Of a DNA stretch of 64,000 nucleotides, positions 40,063-49,362 are shown one piece after another; the first letter of the stretch is position 1, and every line of letters begins with the position of its first letter. Origin of the DNA: Tautonia plasticadhaerens (GTDB taxonomy: Bacteria > Planctomycetota > Planctomycetia > Isosphaerales > Isosphaeraceae); assembly GCF_007752535.1 (NCBI RefSeq), contig NZ_CP036426.1, forward strand, positions 3,534,001-3,598,000, given 5' to 3'. Both the position numbers and the translations under genes were made by a program. Under the pieces are notes generated by a model. That model was not told the origin of the DNA and searched no databases. It worked only from the letters and a program-made list of their open reading frames with translations.

Positions 40063-42354
40063 ATGGCGCGAACGAACCGCCCCTCGAACCGCCCGAACCG
40101 CTCGTCCCACGCCCTCGGGGCGACCGTCGCCCTGACCGGGCTGGTCCTCTACCAGGCGGGGGCGATCGACGCCTCGCCCGGCACCCCGGCCCCCCAGGAC
40201 GCACCGGCCCCCGCCTCGGCCGAGGCCGAGATCCCCGTCGCCCCCCCCGACGACCCCCCGGCGTCGGCCGTCGACGCCCCCCCGGCCGACGCCGGGGACG
40301 GCCCATCGGCCGACGCCCCGGAGCCCGCCCCCGTCGACCCCGGGGTCGCCCCGGCCGGGGCCGGGATGGACGAGGCCGAGGTGATCTCCCGCCTGGAGCG
40401 GATCATCCGGGCCAACCGCGAGGAGCTGGAGAAGCAGGAGGCCCTGCTCGACGACGGCCCCGAGTCCGAGTATCGCCGGGCCGAGGGCGAGCTCGGCAAG
40501 CTCGACGACGAGTTCGAGGAGGCCCGGGAGGCGTTGCAGGCCGCCCTCGACGCCGGGGAGGGCGGCCGGGCCGCCGAATTGCAGCAGACGCTCGACGAGC
40601 TGGGCCGCCGCCGGGCCCTGGCCAAGGACCGCTTCGAGCTGGAGATCCGGGAGCGGAAGGCGGCCAACGAGCAGGTCGACATCCTCTCGCAGACCATCGC
40701 CGCCGACGAGCGGCAGCTCCACGAGCTGCTCGGCGAGGAGACCCCCGGCCCTCCTCCCGGGGCCGACGCGGCCCCCGCATCCCCATCCCCGGAGGCCTCG
40801 GGAAGTCCCGCCCCCATCCCCGCCGAGGCCGAGGCCGCCGCCGCCCCCCCCGCCCCGGCGGGCGGGGCGACGGCGGCCCCCCCGGCCCCGAGCCCGGGGA
40901 TCCCCGGGCTGCCGGCCCCGGAGGCCGACGCCACCGGGGCCCAGGCCCAGGCCCAGGACTCGGAGCAGCCCAAGAGCGAGGAGGTCGTCAAGGCCCAGCA
41001 GGAGGTCCAGGCCAAGACCGCCGCCGCCGAGCAGGCCGAGCGGCGGACGCAGTCGCTCGACGAGCGGCTCGGGCTGATCGACCGCAACATCGCCACCATC
41101 CGGGAGCAGCTGGCCACCTCCCAGCGCAAGTACGACAACGCCCGGCAGACCCGGGACCTGCTGGCCTCGGAGTTCCGGGACAAGTCCCTGGCCGACACGC
41201 CCCAGGCCGAGCTGAGGCGGCTCCGCGCCCGGATCGACGAGGCCGAGGACGCCGTCCGGGAGGCCACCGGCGAGGTCCGCGACCGCACCGCCCGGCTGGA
41301 GCAGCTGAGGGACGAACGCGACCTGATCCTCGACGCCCGGGAGGCCGTCTCCCGGGAGGCGGCCTCGGCCCGGGCGGAGCTGCAGTCGGCCCTGGACACC
41401 CTGAAGGTGGCGAGCAACCCGTTCTCCGCCCGGAACGTCTCCCGGTGGGCCTTCACCCGGGGGCCGGGGATCCTGATCATCGTCTTCGGCGCCGCCCTGC
41501 TGATCTGGGTGATCAACCGCCTCGACCGACGCCTGGTCAAGTGGATCGCCGACCGGAGCACCCGGGGCTCGCAGGCCGAGCGCGAGGACCGGGCCGCGAC
41601 GCTGGTCACCGTCTTCCAGAACGCCGCCACGGCGGTCATCGTCATCGGCGCCTCGATCATGACCCTGGACCAGGCGGGCATCCCCATCGCCCCGATCCTC
41701 GGCGGCGCCGCGGTGCTCGGCCTGGCCATCAGCTTCGGCGCCCAGAATCTCGTCTCGGACTTCTTCTACGGCTTCATGATCCTGCTGGAGAACCAGTACA
41801 AGCTCAACGACGTGGTGAAGATCAACGACCACTCCGGCCAGGTCGAGCGGATCACCCTGCGGATGACGGCGCTGCGGGACCTGGAGGGGAACCTGCACTT
41901 CATCCCCAACGGCCAGATCAACGCCGTGATCAACCAGACCCACGGCTGGTCCCGGGCCCTGTTCGACATCGGGGTCGCCTACAAGGAGGACGCCGACCAC
42001 GTGATGGAGGTGATCATGGAGCTGGGCAAGGAGCTGAGGAAGGACCCGAAGTTCCGGATGTTGATCCTGGAAGACCCGACCATGCTCGGCGTCGACGCCT
42101 TCTCGGACTCGGCCGTGATGATCAAGTTCTTCATCAAGACCCGCCCCCTGCAGCAGTGGGCCGTCAAGCGGGAGCTGCTCCGCCGCATGAAGCGGCGGTT
42201 CGACGAGCTGGGCATCGAGATCCCCTTCCCGCACCGGACCGTCTACCACCGTTCCGACGACGAGGGCTTCCGCCACGTCATCGTCGAGGCCGACCGCGGC
42301 CTCGACGGCGGGAACGGCCCGGGCTCGGGCCCGGGGAACGGCTTCTCCCGCTGA
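40063..42354 (+). CDS. MscS-family mechanosensitive channel with long periplasmic coiled-coil domain, 763 aa
   Basis: MscS-type channels release ions under membrane tension. After a signal-like segment (18-37) there is a long Pro/Ala/Asp-rich, low-complexity region. Two coiled-coil blocks follow (about 105-225, EVISRLERIIRANREELEKQ, and 305-455), separated by another Pro/Ala linker. Then come two or three membrane helices (GPGILIIVFGAALLIWVINR; TAVIVIGASIMTL) and the pore segment ILGGAAVLGLAISFGAQNLV with the MscS beta domain (NDVVKINDHSGQVERITLRM, RDLEGNLHFIPNGQI) and the C-terminal cytoplasmic cage. GGAGG precedes the ATG. The large N-terminal part resembles MscK-type extensions, with unusually long linkers. 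Confidence 0.92.
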   Translation: MARTNRPSNRPNRSSHALGATVALTGLVLYQAGAIDASPGTPAPQDAPAPASAEAEIPVAPPDDPPASAVDAPPADAGDGPSADAPEPAPVDPGVAPAGAGMDEAEVISRLERIIRANREELEKQEALLDDGPESEYRRAEGELGKLDDEFEEAREALQAALDAGEGGRAAELQQTLDELGRRRALAKDRFELEIRERKAANEQVDILSQTIAADERQLHELLGEETPGPPPGADAAPASPSPEASGSPAPIPAEAEAAAAPPAPAGGATAAPPAPSPGIPGLPAPEADATGAQAQAQDSEQPKSEEVVKAQQEVQAKTAAAEQAERRTQSLDERLGLIDRNIATIREQLATSQRKYDNARQTRDLLASEFRDKSLADTPQAELRRLRARIDEAEDAVREATGEVRDRTARLEQLRDERDLILDAREAVSREAASARAELQSALDTLKVASNPFSARNVSRWAFTRGPGILIIVFGAALLIWVINRLDRRLVKWIADRSTRGSQAEREDRAATLVTVFQNAATAVIVIGASIMTLDQAGIPIAPILGGAAVLGLAISFGAQNLVSDFFYGFMILLENQYKLNDVVKINDHSGQVERITLRMTALRDLEGNLHFIPNGQINAVINQTHGWSRALFDIGVAYKEDADHVMEVIMELGKELRKDPKFRMLILEDPTMLGVDAFSDSAVMIKFFIKTRPLQQWAVKRELLRRMKRRFDELGIEIPFPHRTVYHRSDDEGFRHVIVEADRGLDGGNGPGSGPGNGFSR

Positions 42355-42370
42355 ATCCGGCCTCCCCACC

Positions 42371-42407
42371 GAGCCGGACCCCCGGGCGGCCGCCCGGGGG
42401 CCGGCTC
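42371..42407. terminator. Bidirectional terminator between MscS and sulfatase genes
   Basis: GAGCCGGACCCCCGGGCG is followed by its near-perfect complement CGCCCGGGGGCCGGCTC (one bulged base). It lies 16 bp after the MscS stop and 29 bp from the stop of the convergent sulfatase gene. Confidence 0.6.
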
Positions 42408-42435
42408 TCCGCCCGATCGACGACGAGATCCGGGA

Positions 42436-43815
42436 TCAGTCCCCCGAGTCGGGGTCGTACCGCGGGTTGGGCCTCGGGGGCTGGGCCCCGACCGACTCCC
42501 GCCAGGAGGCGAGCCGGCCGCGCAGCTCCTCCGCCTTCTCCGGCATCGCCGAGGCCAGGTCGTCCGCCTCGCCGAGGTCCTCGGCCAGGTGGTACAGCTC
42601 GACCCGATCGTCCTCGAAGAACTCGACGAGCTTCCAGTCCCGGGCCCGGATGGCGGAATAGGGGGTGGCGCCCCCGGGGTGGTAGTGCGGGTAGTGCCAG
42701 TACAGGGCGTCCCGGTCGAGCGTGGCGTCGGGGTCCCGGAGCAGGGGGACCAGCGACCGGGCGTCGGGCAGTTCCCCATGCCCGACGGCGCCGGAGACCT
42801 CCAGGGCGGTGGCGAACAGGTCGGTGCTGATGACCGGCTCGTCGCAGGTCGTCCCCGGGGGGACGACCCCCGGCCACCGGGCGATCATCGGCACCCGGAC
42901 GCCCCCCTCGTAGCTCGACCCCTTCCCCTCCCGGAGCGGGTGGTTGTCGGTGACGTCCCGCAGCTCCAGGCCCCCGTTGTCGGAGGTGAAGAGGATCAAG
43001 GTCTGTTCGGCCAGCCCGAGGCGGTCGATCGCCCCCACCACCCGGCCGACGGCCTCGTCCATGCTGTGGACCATCGCCGCGTACACCGGATTGTCATGCC
43101 GCACGCCCGGCGTAATCTTCTCCCGGTAATGCTCGACGAGATCTTCTTTCGCCTGGAGGGGCGTATGAACGGCGTAGTGCGGCAGGTAGAGCAGGAACGG
43201 CCGGTCGGCGTTGGCCTCGATGAACCGGACGGCCTCCTCGGCGAGGCGGTCGGTGAGGGATTCCCCCTCGGGGCCGTCGTCGAGGGTCGGGATCTCGTAG
43301 GGGGAGAAGTAGCTTGGCGGCGACCCCTTGCCATATCCAGCGACGTTCTCGGTGAACCCGTGGTGGTCCGGCCACCGGCCGGGCTCGTCCCCCAGGTGCC
43401 ACTTGCCGACGCTCGCCGAGGCGTACCCGAGCGGCGCCAGGGCCTCGGCCATCGTCACCTCCTCGAGGGGGAGGTACTCCGTCCATTCGGGGGGCCGGAG
43501 CTTGGCCTTCGGCCGGTCGTGGCCGTGGATCCAGTCGGTCAGGTGCAACCGGGCGGGGTACTTGCCGGTCATCACCGCGGCCCGGGTGGGGGAGCAGACG
43601 GTGCAGGCCGCATAGGCGTCGGTAAATCTCATCCCCTCGCTCGCCAGGCGGTCGAGGTTCGGCGTCTCGTACAGGTCGCTGCCGAAGCAGGCCAGGTCGG
43701 TCCAGCCGAGGTCGTCGATGAGGATGACCACCACGTTCGGCGGCCGGTCCCGGGCGTTCGCCGTCGAGGAGCAGAGCAGGGCGAACAGGCAGAGCGTCAG
43801 GATCCGGTGGGTCAT
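42436..43815 (-). CDS. Secreted sulfatase, 459 aa
   Basis: An arylsulfatase-type enzyme with an N-terminal signal peptide (residues 1-22). The formylglycine site is Cys74 in TVCSPTRAAVMTGKYPARLH, the classic C-x-P-x-R. Metal and substrate residues appear in VVVILIDDLGWTDLACFGSD, SVGKWHLGDEP and LILFTSDNGGLELRD, all typical of S1-family sulfatases such as those related to iduronate-2-sulfatase or arylsulfatase A. The C-terminal subdomain with YWHYPHYHPGGATPYSAIRA is intact. It is the second sulfatase in the window and shares only the catalytic core with the one at 35686. Confidence 0.93.
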   Translation of the reverse strand: MTHRILTLCLFALLCSSTANARDRPPNVVVILIDDLGWTDLACFGSDLYETPNLDRLASEGMRFTDAYAACTVCSPTRAAVMTGKYPARLHLTDWIHGHDRPKAKLRPPEWTEYLPLEEVTMAEALAPLGYASASVGKWHLGDEPGRWPDHHGFTENVAGYGKGSPPSYFSPYEIPTLDDGPEGESLTDRLAEEAVRFIEANADRPFLLYLPHYAVHTPLQAKEDLVEHYREKITPGVRHDNPVYAAMVHSMDEAVGRVVGAIDRLGLAEQTLILFTSDNGGLELRDVTDNHPLREGKGSSYEGGVRVPMIARWPGVVPPGTTCDEPVISTDLFATALEVSGAVGHGELPDARSLVPLLRDPDATLDRDALYWHYPHYHPGGATPYSAIRARDWKLVEFFEDDRVELYHLAEDLGEADDLASAMPEKAEELRGRLASWRESVGAQPPRPNPRYDPDSGD

Positions 43816-43881
43816 GGAGCGGGCTCCGAACGGTTGGAGGACTCGGGAGTCCTCCCCGGGAGGAGGGCCCTCGGCGTTTCG

Positions 43882-44568
43882 TCAGGACCGGCCGAGGATG
43901 GAATCGACGACCCAGCATCCCCGGATGTGATTGTGTCTCGAGCGGCAGTGCGAGAGGACCGGGTCGAGGTCGCAGCCCGCGGCCTCGAGGGCATCGCCCA
44001 GGATCGGCATGCGGTCGAAGGCCCGGTCGCGGTCGATCGCGAGGGCCAGCCCGGCCGCCTCGGACGTGATCCAGTTCGGTTCAAAGGTGATCGGGCGGAA
44101 CGGGTTGCCGAACAGGTCGCGGAGGTCTCGGCACTGGCGACGCCGCTCGATCCGGGGGTTGGTGAACGACCGGCACCGTTCGCTGCGGGCCAGGCCGAAC
44201 GTGTTGTCGACCACGTCGAGCAGCCCCGCGTCTCGCCCCTCGGCCTCCGTCCAGCAGGCCCCGGCCACGGCCAGCGAGGCGGACTCCCAACCTCGGAATT
44301 GCCCGGAGGCATCGGTATCCGAGAATTCAACGTATGCCCCGTACGCCACCCGCCGGGCCTCCTGCAACTCCGCGAGGCTGGCCATCCCGTCGGCGAACCG
44401 CTCGGCCGTGTCGAGGGCCGACCGGACGTCATCGTCCGGCAGCAGGTCGAGGAAGCGACGGCAGCAGGCGCAGGCGAACAGCCGCAGCTTCCGATCGCTG
44501 GCCCCCTCCCCGAGGAACTCGAGCATCCTCATCGGTATGGTGCACGACTCCCATTCGGCCTCGGTCAT
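43882..44568 (-). CDS. Planctomycete-type hypothetical protein, 228 aa
   Basis: The sequence matches a family I know from planctomycete genomes: TEAEWESCTIPMRMLEFLGE at the start, SDRKLRLFACACCRRFLDLL, then LRDLFGNPFRPITFEPNWIT, RAFDRMPILGDALEAAGCD and the end HIRGCWVVDSILGRS. These proteins often occur beside TIGR02996-domain proteins and their function is unknown. The CACC cluster could bind metal. I chose the ATG at 44568, with GGAGGG before it; the longer frame to 44595 adds nine unsupported residues. A REP-like repeat lies directly upstream. Confidence 0.75.
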   Translation of the reverse strand: MTEAEWESCTIPMRMLEFLGEGASDRKLRLFACACCRRFLDLLPDDDVRSALDTAERFADGMASLAELQEARRVAYGAYVEFSDTDASGQFRGWESASLAVAGACWTEAEGRDAGLLDVVDNTFGLARSERCRSFTNPRIERRRQCRDLRDLFGNPFRPITFEPNWITSEAAGLALAIDRDRAFDRMPILGDALEAAGCDLDPVLSHCRSRHNHIRGCWVVDSILGRS

Positions 44569-44599
44569 CAGTCGCCCTCCGAGACACCCCCCCACTCCC

Positions 44600-44665
44600 G
44601 TCCGCCTCGCCGGGTCGCCCCCTCATCCCTGCCCTCGGGGGAGAGGCCAGGGGAGAGGGGAGCAA
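44600..44665. repeat. REP-like GC-rich repeat
   Basis: CCCTCATCCCTGCCCTCGGG and GGAGAGGCCAGGGGAGAGGG resemble the units at 24140-24281 and 28449-28508. It lies in the short gap between two minus-strand genes. Confidence 0.5.
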
Positions 44666-44692
44666 TCAGTCGGGCGATCGGACGGGACGGGG

Positions 44693-45277
44693 TCAGGCGG
44701 AGGCGAAGGAGTCGGGCTCGTTGCCGGCCTTCCACTTGATGTTGCAGCCGAGGCTCGGCTTCTGCTCGCCCGACACGTCCCGGCCCGAGAGGACGGCGTC
44801 GACGGCGGCCCTCAGGTCGTCGCCGGAGGGGGGGATGTCGTTGCCGGGCCGGCTGCCGTCGAGTTGACCCCTGTAGACGAGCGTCCGGGAGCGGTCGAAG
44901 ACGTAGAAGTCGGGGGTGCAGGCGGCCTTGTACGCCTTCGCGGCCGACTGGTCCTCGTCGTAGAGGTAGGGGAAGGTGTAGCCGACCTCGGCCTTCTCCC
45001 GGGCCATGTTCTCGGGGGAGTCGTCGGGGTGCGTGGTCACGTCGTTGGAGCTGATGCCGACGACGGCGGCCCCCCGGGACTGCAGCTCCTCGGCCAGGTC
45101 CCGGAAGGCGTGCCGGACGTGCTTCACGTACGGGCAGTGGTTGCAGATGAAGGCCACGACCAGCGCCGGTGCGTCGCCGAAGTCGGCGAGTCGGATGGTC
45201 TTGCCCTCGGTGTCGGGCAGGGCGAAGTCGGGGGCCTCGGTGCCCAGGGGGAGCATGGTCGAGGGGGTCAGGGCCAC
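44693..45277 (-). CDS. Thioredoxin-fold redoxin (AhpC/TSA-like) with CNHCPY motif, 194 aa
   Basis: This family reduces peroxides or disulfides. The thioredoxin fold begins at GTEAPDFALPDTEGKTIRLA. The redox motif C-x2-C lies in FICNHCPYVKHVRHAFRDLA (residues about 45-48), and the cis-Pro region in ACTPDFYVFDRSRTLVYRG. The arrangement, with 'CNHCPYVKH' and a C-terminal 'SLGCNIKWK' block, is that of the widespread redoxin family often annotated as thioredoxin family protein or AhpC/TSA. No signal peptide is seen, so it is probably cytoplasmic. The ATG at 45277 gives the expected length. Confidence 0.92.
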   Translation of the reverse strand: MALTPSTMLPLGTEAPDFALPDTEGKTIRLADFGDAPALVVAFICNHCPYVKHVRHAFRDLAEELQSRGAAVVGISSNDVTTHPDDSPENMAREKAEVGYTFPYLYDEDQSAAKAYKAACTPDFYVFDRSRTLVYRGQLDGSRPGNDIPPSGDDLRAAVDAVLSGRDVSGEQKPSLGCNIKWKAGNEPDSFASA

Positions 45278-45398
45278 GGTGCGTGCTCCTTCGGTGATGG
45301 GCGAGGTCGGGCCGTCCGGGCCCGACGCATCGGGGCATCCCCACCGTAAACCAAAGCCGGGCCCCCCGGTAGGGGTCGCCCTCGCCCCGCCGGGCGGG

Positions 45399-46955
45399 TC
45401 ACTCCGGCCGGAGCAGCGTGCGGAACTCCGAGACCGGCAGGGCCCGCAGCAGGCCCAGCACCAGGAGGTACGCCGAGGCGCCGCCGAGGACGGCGGCCAG
45501 CACGTGCCAGCGGGCCAGCAGCAGGCAGGCCGGCACCATCGCCGCCGAGGCGAGCAGCGGGGCCCCCAGGTGGTGGTGCCAGGCCGGGGCCCGGCCCTCG
45601 ACCCACAGCCGACGGTAGCCGCAGGCCGTCAGCAGCAGGCCGACGACCACCACCGAGGCCGACGCGCCGACCAGGTCGAATTGCAGCCGGAGGGCGGCCG
45701 TCAGCGGGCCGATCACGACCGCCGCCCCCAGCAGCATCCGGACCCCGGCGGCCTCCCGGTTCAGGGCGATCAGCGCCGTCTGGTAGAGGAAGGCCAGCGT
45801 CAGCAGCGGGATCCGCCAGGCGCCGACGGCCAGCAGGACCCCGGCCCCCCGGTAGTCGGGGCCCAGCAGCAGGGCGATCAGCGGCTCGGCCAGCACGGTG
45901 GCGCCCACGGCCATCGGCAGCAGGACGAGCATCAGCACCCGGACCATCCCGTCGAGCGCCTCGCGTCCCTCGGCGGCCGCCCCCCGCCAGGTCCTCGCCA
46001 GCATCGGGAAGACGACCTGCCGGAAGATGATCCCGAAGGTCAGGGCCGCGGTGACGATCCGGTGCGGGGCCCCGTAGAGCCCCACGTCGGCCCACTGGCT
46101 CAACACGCCCACCACCAGCAGGTCGGCCGAGCCGATCACCGCCTGGGAGATCTGGATCAGGTAGACCGGCCGTCCCTTGCGGATGATCGTCCGTAGGGCC
46201 CGGGTGGCCCGCAGGGTGGGCCGGGGCAGGCCGTAGGACCGGACGTAGCAGGCCCAGACCAGGGCGATCCCGACCAGCTCGCCGCCGACCAGGCAGATCG
46301 GCACCCAGACGATCCGGGAGGGGTCGATCACCCAGAGGCCGACCCCGACCGCGTAGATCGCCGTCCGGATCAGCAGCGAGACGGCCACCAGGCCCATCCG
46401 CTCCAGGCCCCGGTAGACGAAGTCGAGCCCGATGGCCGTGGTCAGCAGCAACAGGCCGTAGAGCACCAGGATCCGCCGCTCGGTCGGCTCGGAGAAGCAA
46501 ACCGAGCCCACCACGACCAGCCCGGTCAGCAGCGCCGCGGCCAGGCACCCCCGGATGGCGAGGATGTGGTTGACCAGCGGCCGGATCAGCCGGGGATGCC
46601 GGGCGATCTCCCGGGTGGCGATCACGTCCAGGCCTTCCCGGACGAGCAGGACCAGCCAGAAGACCACGTTGAAGGCGAACTCGACCCGGCCGTAGCCGGC
46701 CCGGCCGAGCCGCTGGGCCAGCGCCAGGGTGACGACGACCGAGAGGGCCCGGCAGGCGACCTCCGCCGCGCTCAGGGCGGCGAAGTTCCAGGCGATCCGC
46801 CGGGAGGACCCCGATCCCCCAGGCCCCTCGGCGGGGGAGGCGCCGGGGGCCGGGATCGGTCCGGGTCCCGGCCCGGGCCCCGGATCGGGGGCCGGCGGCC
46901 GGGGGGCCGATCGGGGCGGTCGGGCGGTCCTCGGCGAGCTCGACGTGCTGGGCAT
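45399..46955 (-). CDS. Polysaccharide flippase (Wzx/MATE-like, MviN superfamily), 518 aa
   Basis: The protein moves lipid-linked sugars or oligosaccharides across the inner membrane. After a Pro/Gly-rich N-terminal tail of about 50 residues there are twelve or more hydrophobic helices, starting with IAWNFAALSAAEVACRALSV and LALAQRLGRAGYGRVEFAFN, which match the first helices of the polysaccharide biosynthesis C superfamily. Later segments such as LYGAPHRIVTAALTFGIIFR fit the same family. No glycosyltransferases flank it, so it is an orphan flippase. The ATG at 46955 is chosen because longer frames are low-complexity; the true start may be nearer the first helix. Confidence 0.88.
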   Translation of the reverse strand: MPSTSSSPRTARPPRSAPRPPAPDPGPGPGPGPIPAPGASPAEGPGGSGSSRRIAWNFAALSAAEVACRALSVVVTLALAQRLGRAGYGRVEFAFNVVFWLVLLVREGLDVIATREIARHPRLIRPLVNHILAIRGCLAAALLTGLVVVGSVCFSEPTERRILVLYGLLLLTTAIGLDFVYRGLERMGLVAVSLLIRTAIYAVGVGLWVIDPSRIVWVPICLVGGELVGIALVWACYVRSYGLPRPTLRATRALRTIIRKGRPVYLIQISQAVIGSADLLVVGVLSQWADVGLYGAPHRIVTAALTFGIIFRQVVFPMLARTWRGAAAEGREALDGMVRVLMLVLLPMAVGATVLAEPLIALLLGPDYRGAGVLLAVGAWRIPLLTLAFLYQTALIALNREAAGVRMLLGAAVVIGPLTAALRLQFDLVGASASVVVVGLLLTACGYRRLWVEGRAPAWHHHLGAPLLASAAMVPACLLLARWHVLAAVLGGASAYLLVLGLLRALPVSEFRTLLRPE

Positions 46956-47302
46956 GCGCGATCGCACTTCCCTGGGAGCCGGGCGGCGGTCGTCCTTGAT
47001 CCGCCCGTCGGGTTCGCCCGCGACCCGAGGAGCCCTCGGGGACGCCTCGTCCTCCCTCCCGATCGCATCGGGTGGGGGGGGAGGCGTCCGGCCCGAGGCG
47101 AGAGACACGGGGCTCGCTCCGTCCGGCAAGGGGGGGCGGGGCCCGGTTCGACTCGTCGAGGGATCGGAGGGCCCCGGGATGCGGTCCGGGCATCCTAGAC
47201 CGGGCCGTGATCACCGTCAATCGAAGGTTCGGCCCGCGGGGGCCCCGGACTTGAACCGGATCGCGGGGAGTCCCGCCCCCCGAGGGCCCCGGGCCGGTCA
47301 CT
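46956..47302. other. Intergenic region without recognisable features
   Basis: The gap lies between the flippase start and the stop of the SIMPL-domain gene. Frames crossing it are Pro/Arg/Gly-rich shadows. The flippase promoter should lie here, but I cannot point to it. Confidence 0.5.
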
Positions 47303-48067
47303 TCACTCCGGCCGGGTCATCTCGAAGAGCACGCCGACCGAGACGGTCAGCTCCTGCTCCCCCGGGGAGACGGGGACCGACTCGGCGGCCATCATCATGG
47401 CCCGGCCCATCATCGGCTGCGGGGGAGGGGGGGCGAAGCCGCTGTTCTCCGTGACCTGAATCGGGGCGCCGAGCACCATGCCGAGCTCTCCGCAGAGCTG
47501 CTCGGCCTTGCGGCGGGCGTCGGCCACGGCCCGCTTGCGGGCCTCGTCCAGCAGCTTCTCCGACTGCTCGACCCGGAAGCCGATGCCGTTCATCTGGTTG
47601 GCCCCGGCGGTCACCACGGCGTCGAGCAGTTCCCCCAGCTTCGCCAGGTCCCGCACCGTGACGCGCACGGAATTGGTGACGCTGTAGCCGATGATCCGGG
47701 GGGTGAACCCCTCCTGGCCTTGCTGGGCCTGCCCCGGCTGGGGGCGGGGGGGCTGGGCGTACCGGGGGCTGAGGTTGACGTTGGTCGTCTGGACGTCCTT
47801 GGCGGCCACCCCCCGGCCCTTGAGCTGCTCGGTGAGCGAGGCCATCGCCTGGTTGCCCTGGGAGAGGGCCTCGCGGGCGGTCTGGGCCTCGGCCACGACG
47901 CCGACGTTGATGTCGGCCACGTCCGGGGCCGCCGAGATCTTCCCCTGGCCGGAGACCGACAGGGTCCTGCGGTCGCTCATCCCGTCCTCCTGGGCCGAGG
48001 CGGCCAGGGTCATGCCGAGCAGGGCGAAGGCCATCGCCATCGCCGGGATCGTCGTCTCCGAGTGCAT
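47303..48067 (-). CDS. SIMPL (DUF541) domain exported protein, 254 aa
   Basis: A signal peptide ends near residue 25 (MAMAFALLGMTLAASA-QED). The mature domain has the SIMPL pattern: RTLSVSGQGKISAAPDVADI near the start, TLSVSGxGxxxxxPD, then NQAMASLTEQLKGRGVAAKD, VQTTNVNLSPRYA, IIGYSVTNSVRVTVRDLAKL and KRAVADARRKAEQLCGELGM. These proteins, sometimes called oxidative-stress defence proteins (YggE), form periplasmic oligomers of unclear function. A Gly/Pro/Gln-rich loop (residues about 105-120) is unusual. The ATG at 48067 follows a GGAGG site. Confidence 0.92.
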   Translation of the reverse strand: MHSETTIPAMAMAFALLGMTLAASAQEDGMSDRRTLSVSGQGKISAAPDVADINVGVVAEAQTAREALSQGNQAMASLTEQLKGRGVAAKDVQTTNVNLSPRYAQPPRPQPGQAQQGQEGFTPRIIGYSVTNSVRVTVRDLAKLGELLDAVVTAGANQMNGIGFRVEQSEKLLDEARKRAVADARRKAEQLCGELGMVLGAPIQVTENSGFAPPPPQPMMGRAMMMAAESVPVSPGEQELTVSVGVLFEMTRPE

Positions 48068-48180
48068 CGTAACCGTTCCTCCCTGGGAATGAGTCGACCG
48101 GACCGGATCCGATCGGAATCGGCCCGCCCCCGGCGACACGGCCGGGCCCGATTCCTCCCCGATCCCGGCCGGCCGGCCGA

Positions 48181-49362
48181 TCAGCCCTCGCCCCGGTGCC
48201 GGATCCGGTCCAGCGTGACCGCGGCGATGATGATGACGCCGATGATGACGTCCTGGGTCGGGTTGGGCAGGCCCGCGTGGACGCTGCCGTTGTTGAGCAC
48301 CGACATGATCAGCACCCCGATCAGGGTGCCGAGCACCTTCCCCTCCCCCCCCGAGAGGCTGCCGCCGCCGATGACCACCGCGGCGATCACCTGCAGCTCC
48401 AGCCCCTCGGCCGTGGTCGGGTCCCCGGTGCCGCCGAGGTAGGTGAACTGCATCACCCCGGCCAGGCCGGTCAGGAGCCCGGCGATCCCGAAGACCGCCA
48501 GCTTGATCCCCGGGACGTCCAGGCCGCAGAGCCGGGCCGTCGCCTCGTTCGAGCCGACGGCGTAGGCGTGGCGGCCGAGCAGGCCGTACCGCAAGACCAG
48601 GGCCGTCAGCACGCTCAGGGCCAGCAAGATCCAGACCCCCGGCGCCAGGCGGGCGAATTCCCGGGCCGCCGCCCCCAGGGGGCCCGGGAGCGCCCCGAGC
48701 GCCTGCTCGACCCCGGCGGGCGGGGCGGCGTCGGTGGCCAGCAGGCCCTTGAACCAGGGGGCCTTCTCCCCCTCGTCGATGTAGACCGACGTGCTGCCGG
48801 CCGACCACTTCGCCAGCCCCCGGAACACCTTCATCGTCCCCAGGGTGACGATGAACGGCACGACCCCCAGCCGGGTGATCAGCCCGCCGTTGACCAGCCC
48901 GCAGATCCCCCCCAGCAGCACCCCGCCCACCATCGCCGCCGGCAGCGGCACCGCCGGCACGGCGATCGACTCCCCCAGCACCCTCCGGGGCAGGTCTCCC
49001 CCCAGCGCCGAGGGCAGGGCGGGCACCGGTAGCTCGAAGCCGCCGACCATCGACGCCGAGGCCACCGTCACCAGGGCGACCATCGAGCCGACCGACAGGT
49101 CGATGCCGCCGACGATCATGATCAGGGTCATGCCCAGCGCCGCCGTGCCGACGATCACCGACTGCACGGCGATCGTCCGCCAGTTGTAGGCGGTCATGAA
49201 GGCGCCGGAGTCCCTCGTCAGCCAGGCGAAGAGCAGGACGATCAGCACGAGGCCCAGGAACGGCGCGAGCAGCGTCCAGGCCCATCCCAGGGTCCCCCGG
49301 ATCCTCGACGGCCGGCCGACGGCCGCCTCCACCTTCGGTTGCCCCTCGATCGCCACCGGCAC
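48181..49362 (-). CDS. Orphan sugar-type ABC transporter permease (RbsC/XylH family), 393 aa
   Basis: The permease forms the membrane channel of a carbohydrate ABC importer. It has about ten hydrophobic segments and the family signatures VIVGTAALGMTLIMIVGGID, LSVGSMVALVTVASA, LGVVPFIVTLGTMKVFRGLA and, near the end, AAVVIGGGSLSGGEGKVLGT followed by LIGVLIMSVLNNG. A loop of about 70 residues before the sixth helix (KAPWFKGLLATDAAPPAGVE) is longer than in RbsC. No ATP-binding or sugar-binding gene is adjacent, although such subunits are usually in the same operon; here the neighbours are unrelated. Confidence 0.92.
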   Translation of the reverse strand: MPVAIEGQPKVEAAVGRPSRIRGTLGWAWTLLAPFLGLVLIVLLFAWLTRDSGAFMTAYNWRTIAVQSVIVGTAALGMTLIMIVGGIDLSVGSMVALVTVASASMVGGFELPVPALPSALGGDLPRRVLGESIAVPAVPLPAAMVGGVLLGGICGLVNGGLITRLGVVPFIVTLGTMKVFRGLAKWSAGSTSVYIDEGEKAPWFKGLLATDAAPPAGVEQALGALPGPLGAAAREFARLAPGVWILLALSVLTALVLRYGLLGRHAYAVGSNEATARLCGLDVPGIKLAVFGIAGLLTGLAGVMQFTYLGGTGDPTTAEGLELQVIAAVVIGGGSLSGGEGKVLGTLIGVLIMSVLNNGSVHAGLPNPTQDVIIGVIIIAAVTLDRIRHRGEG

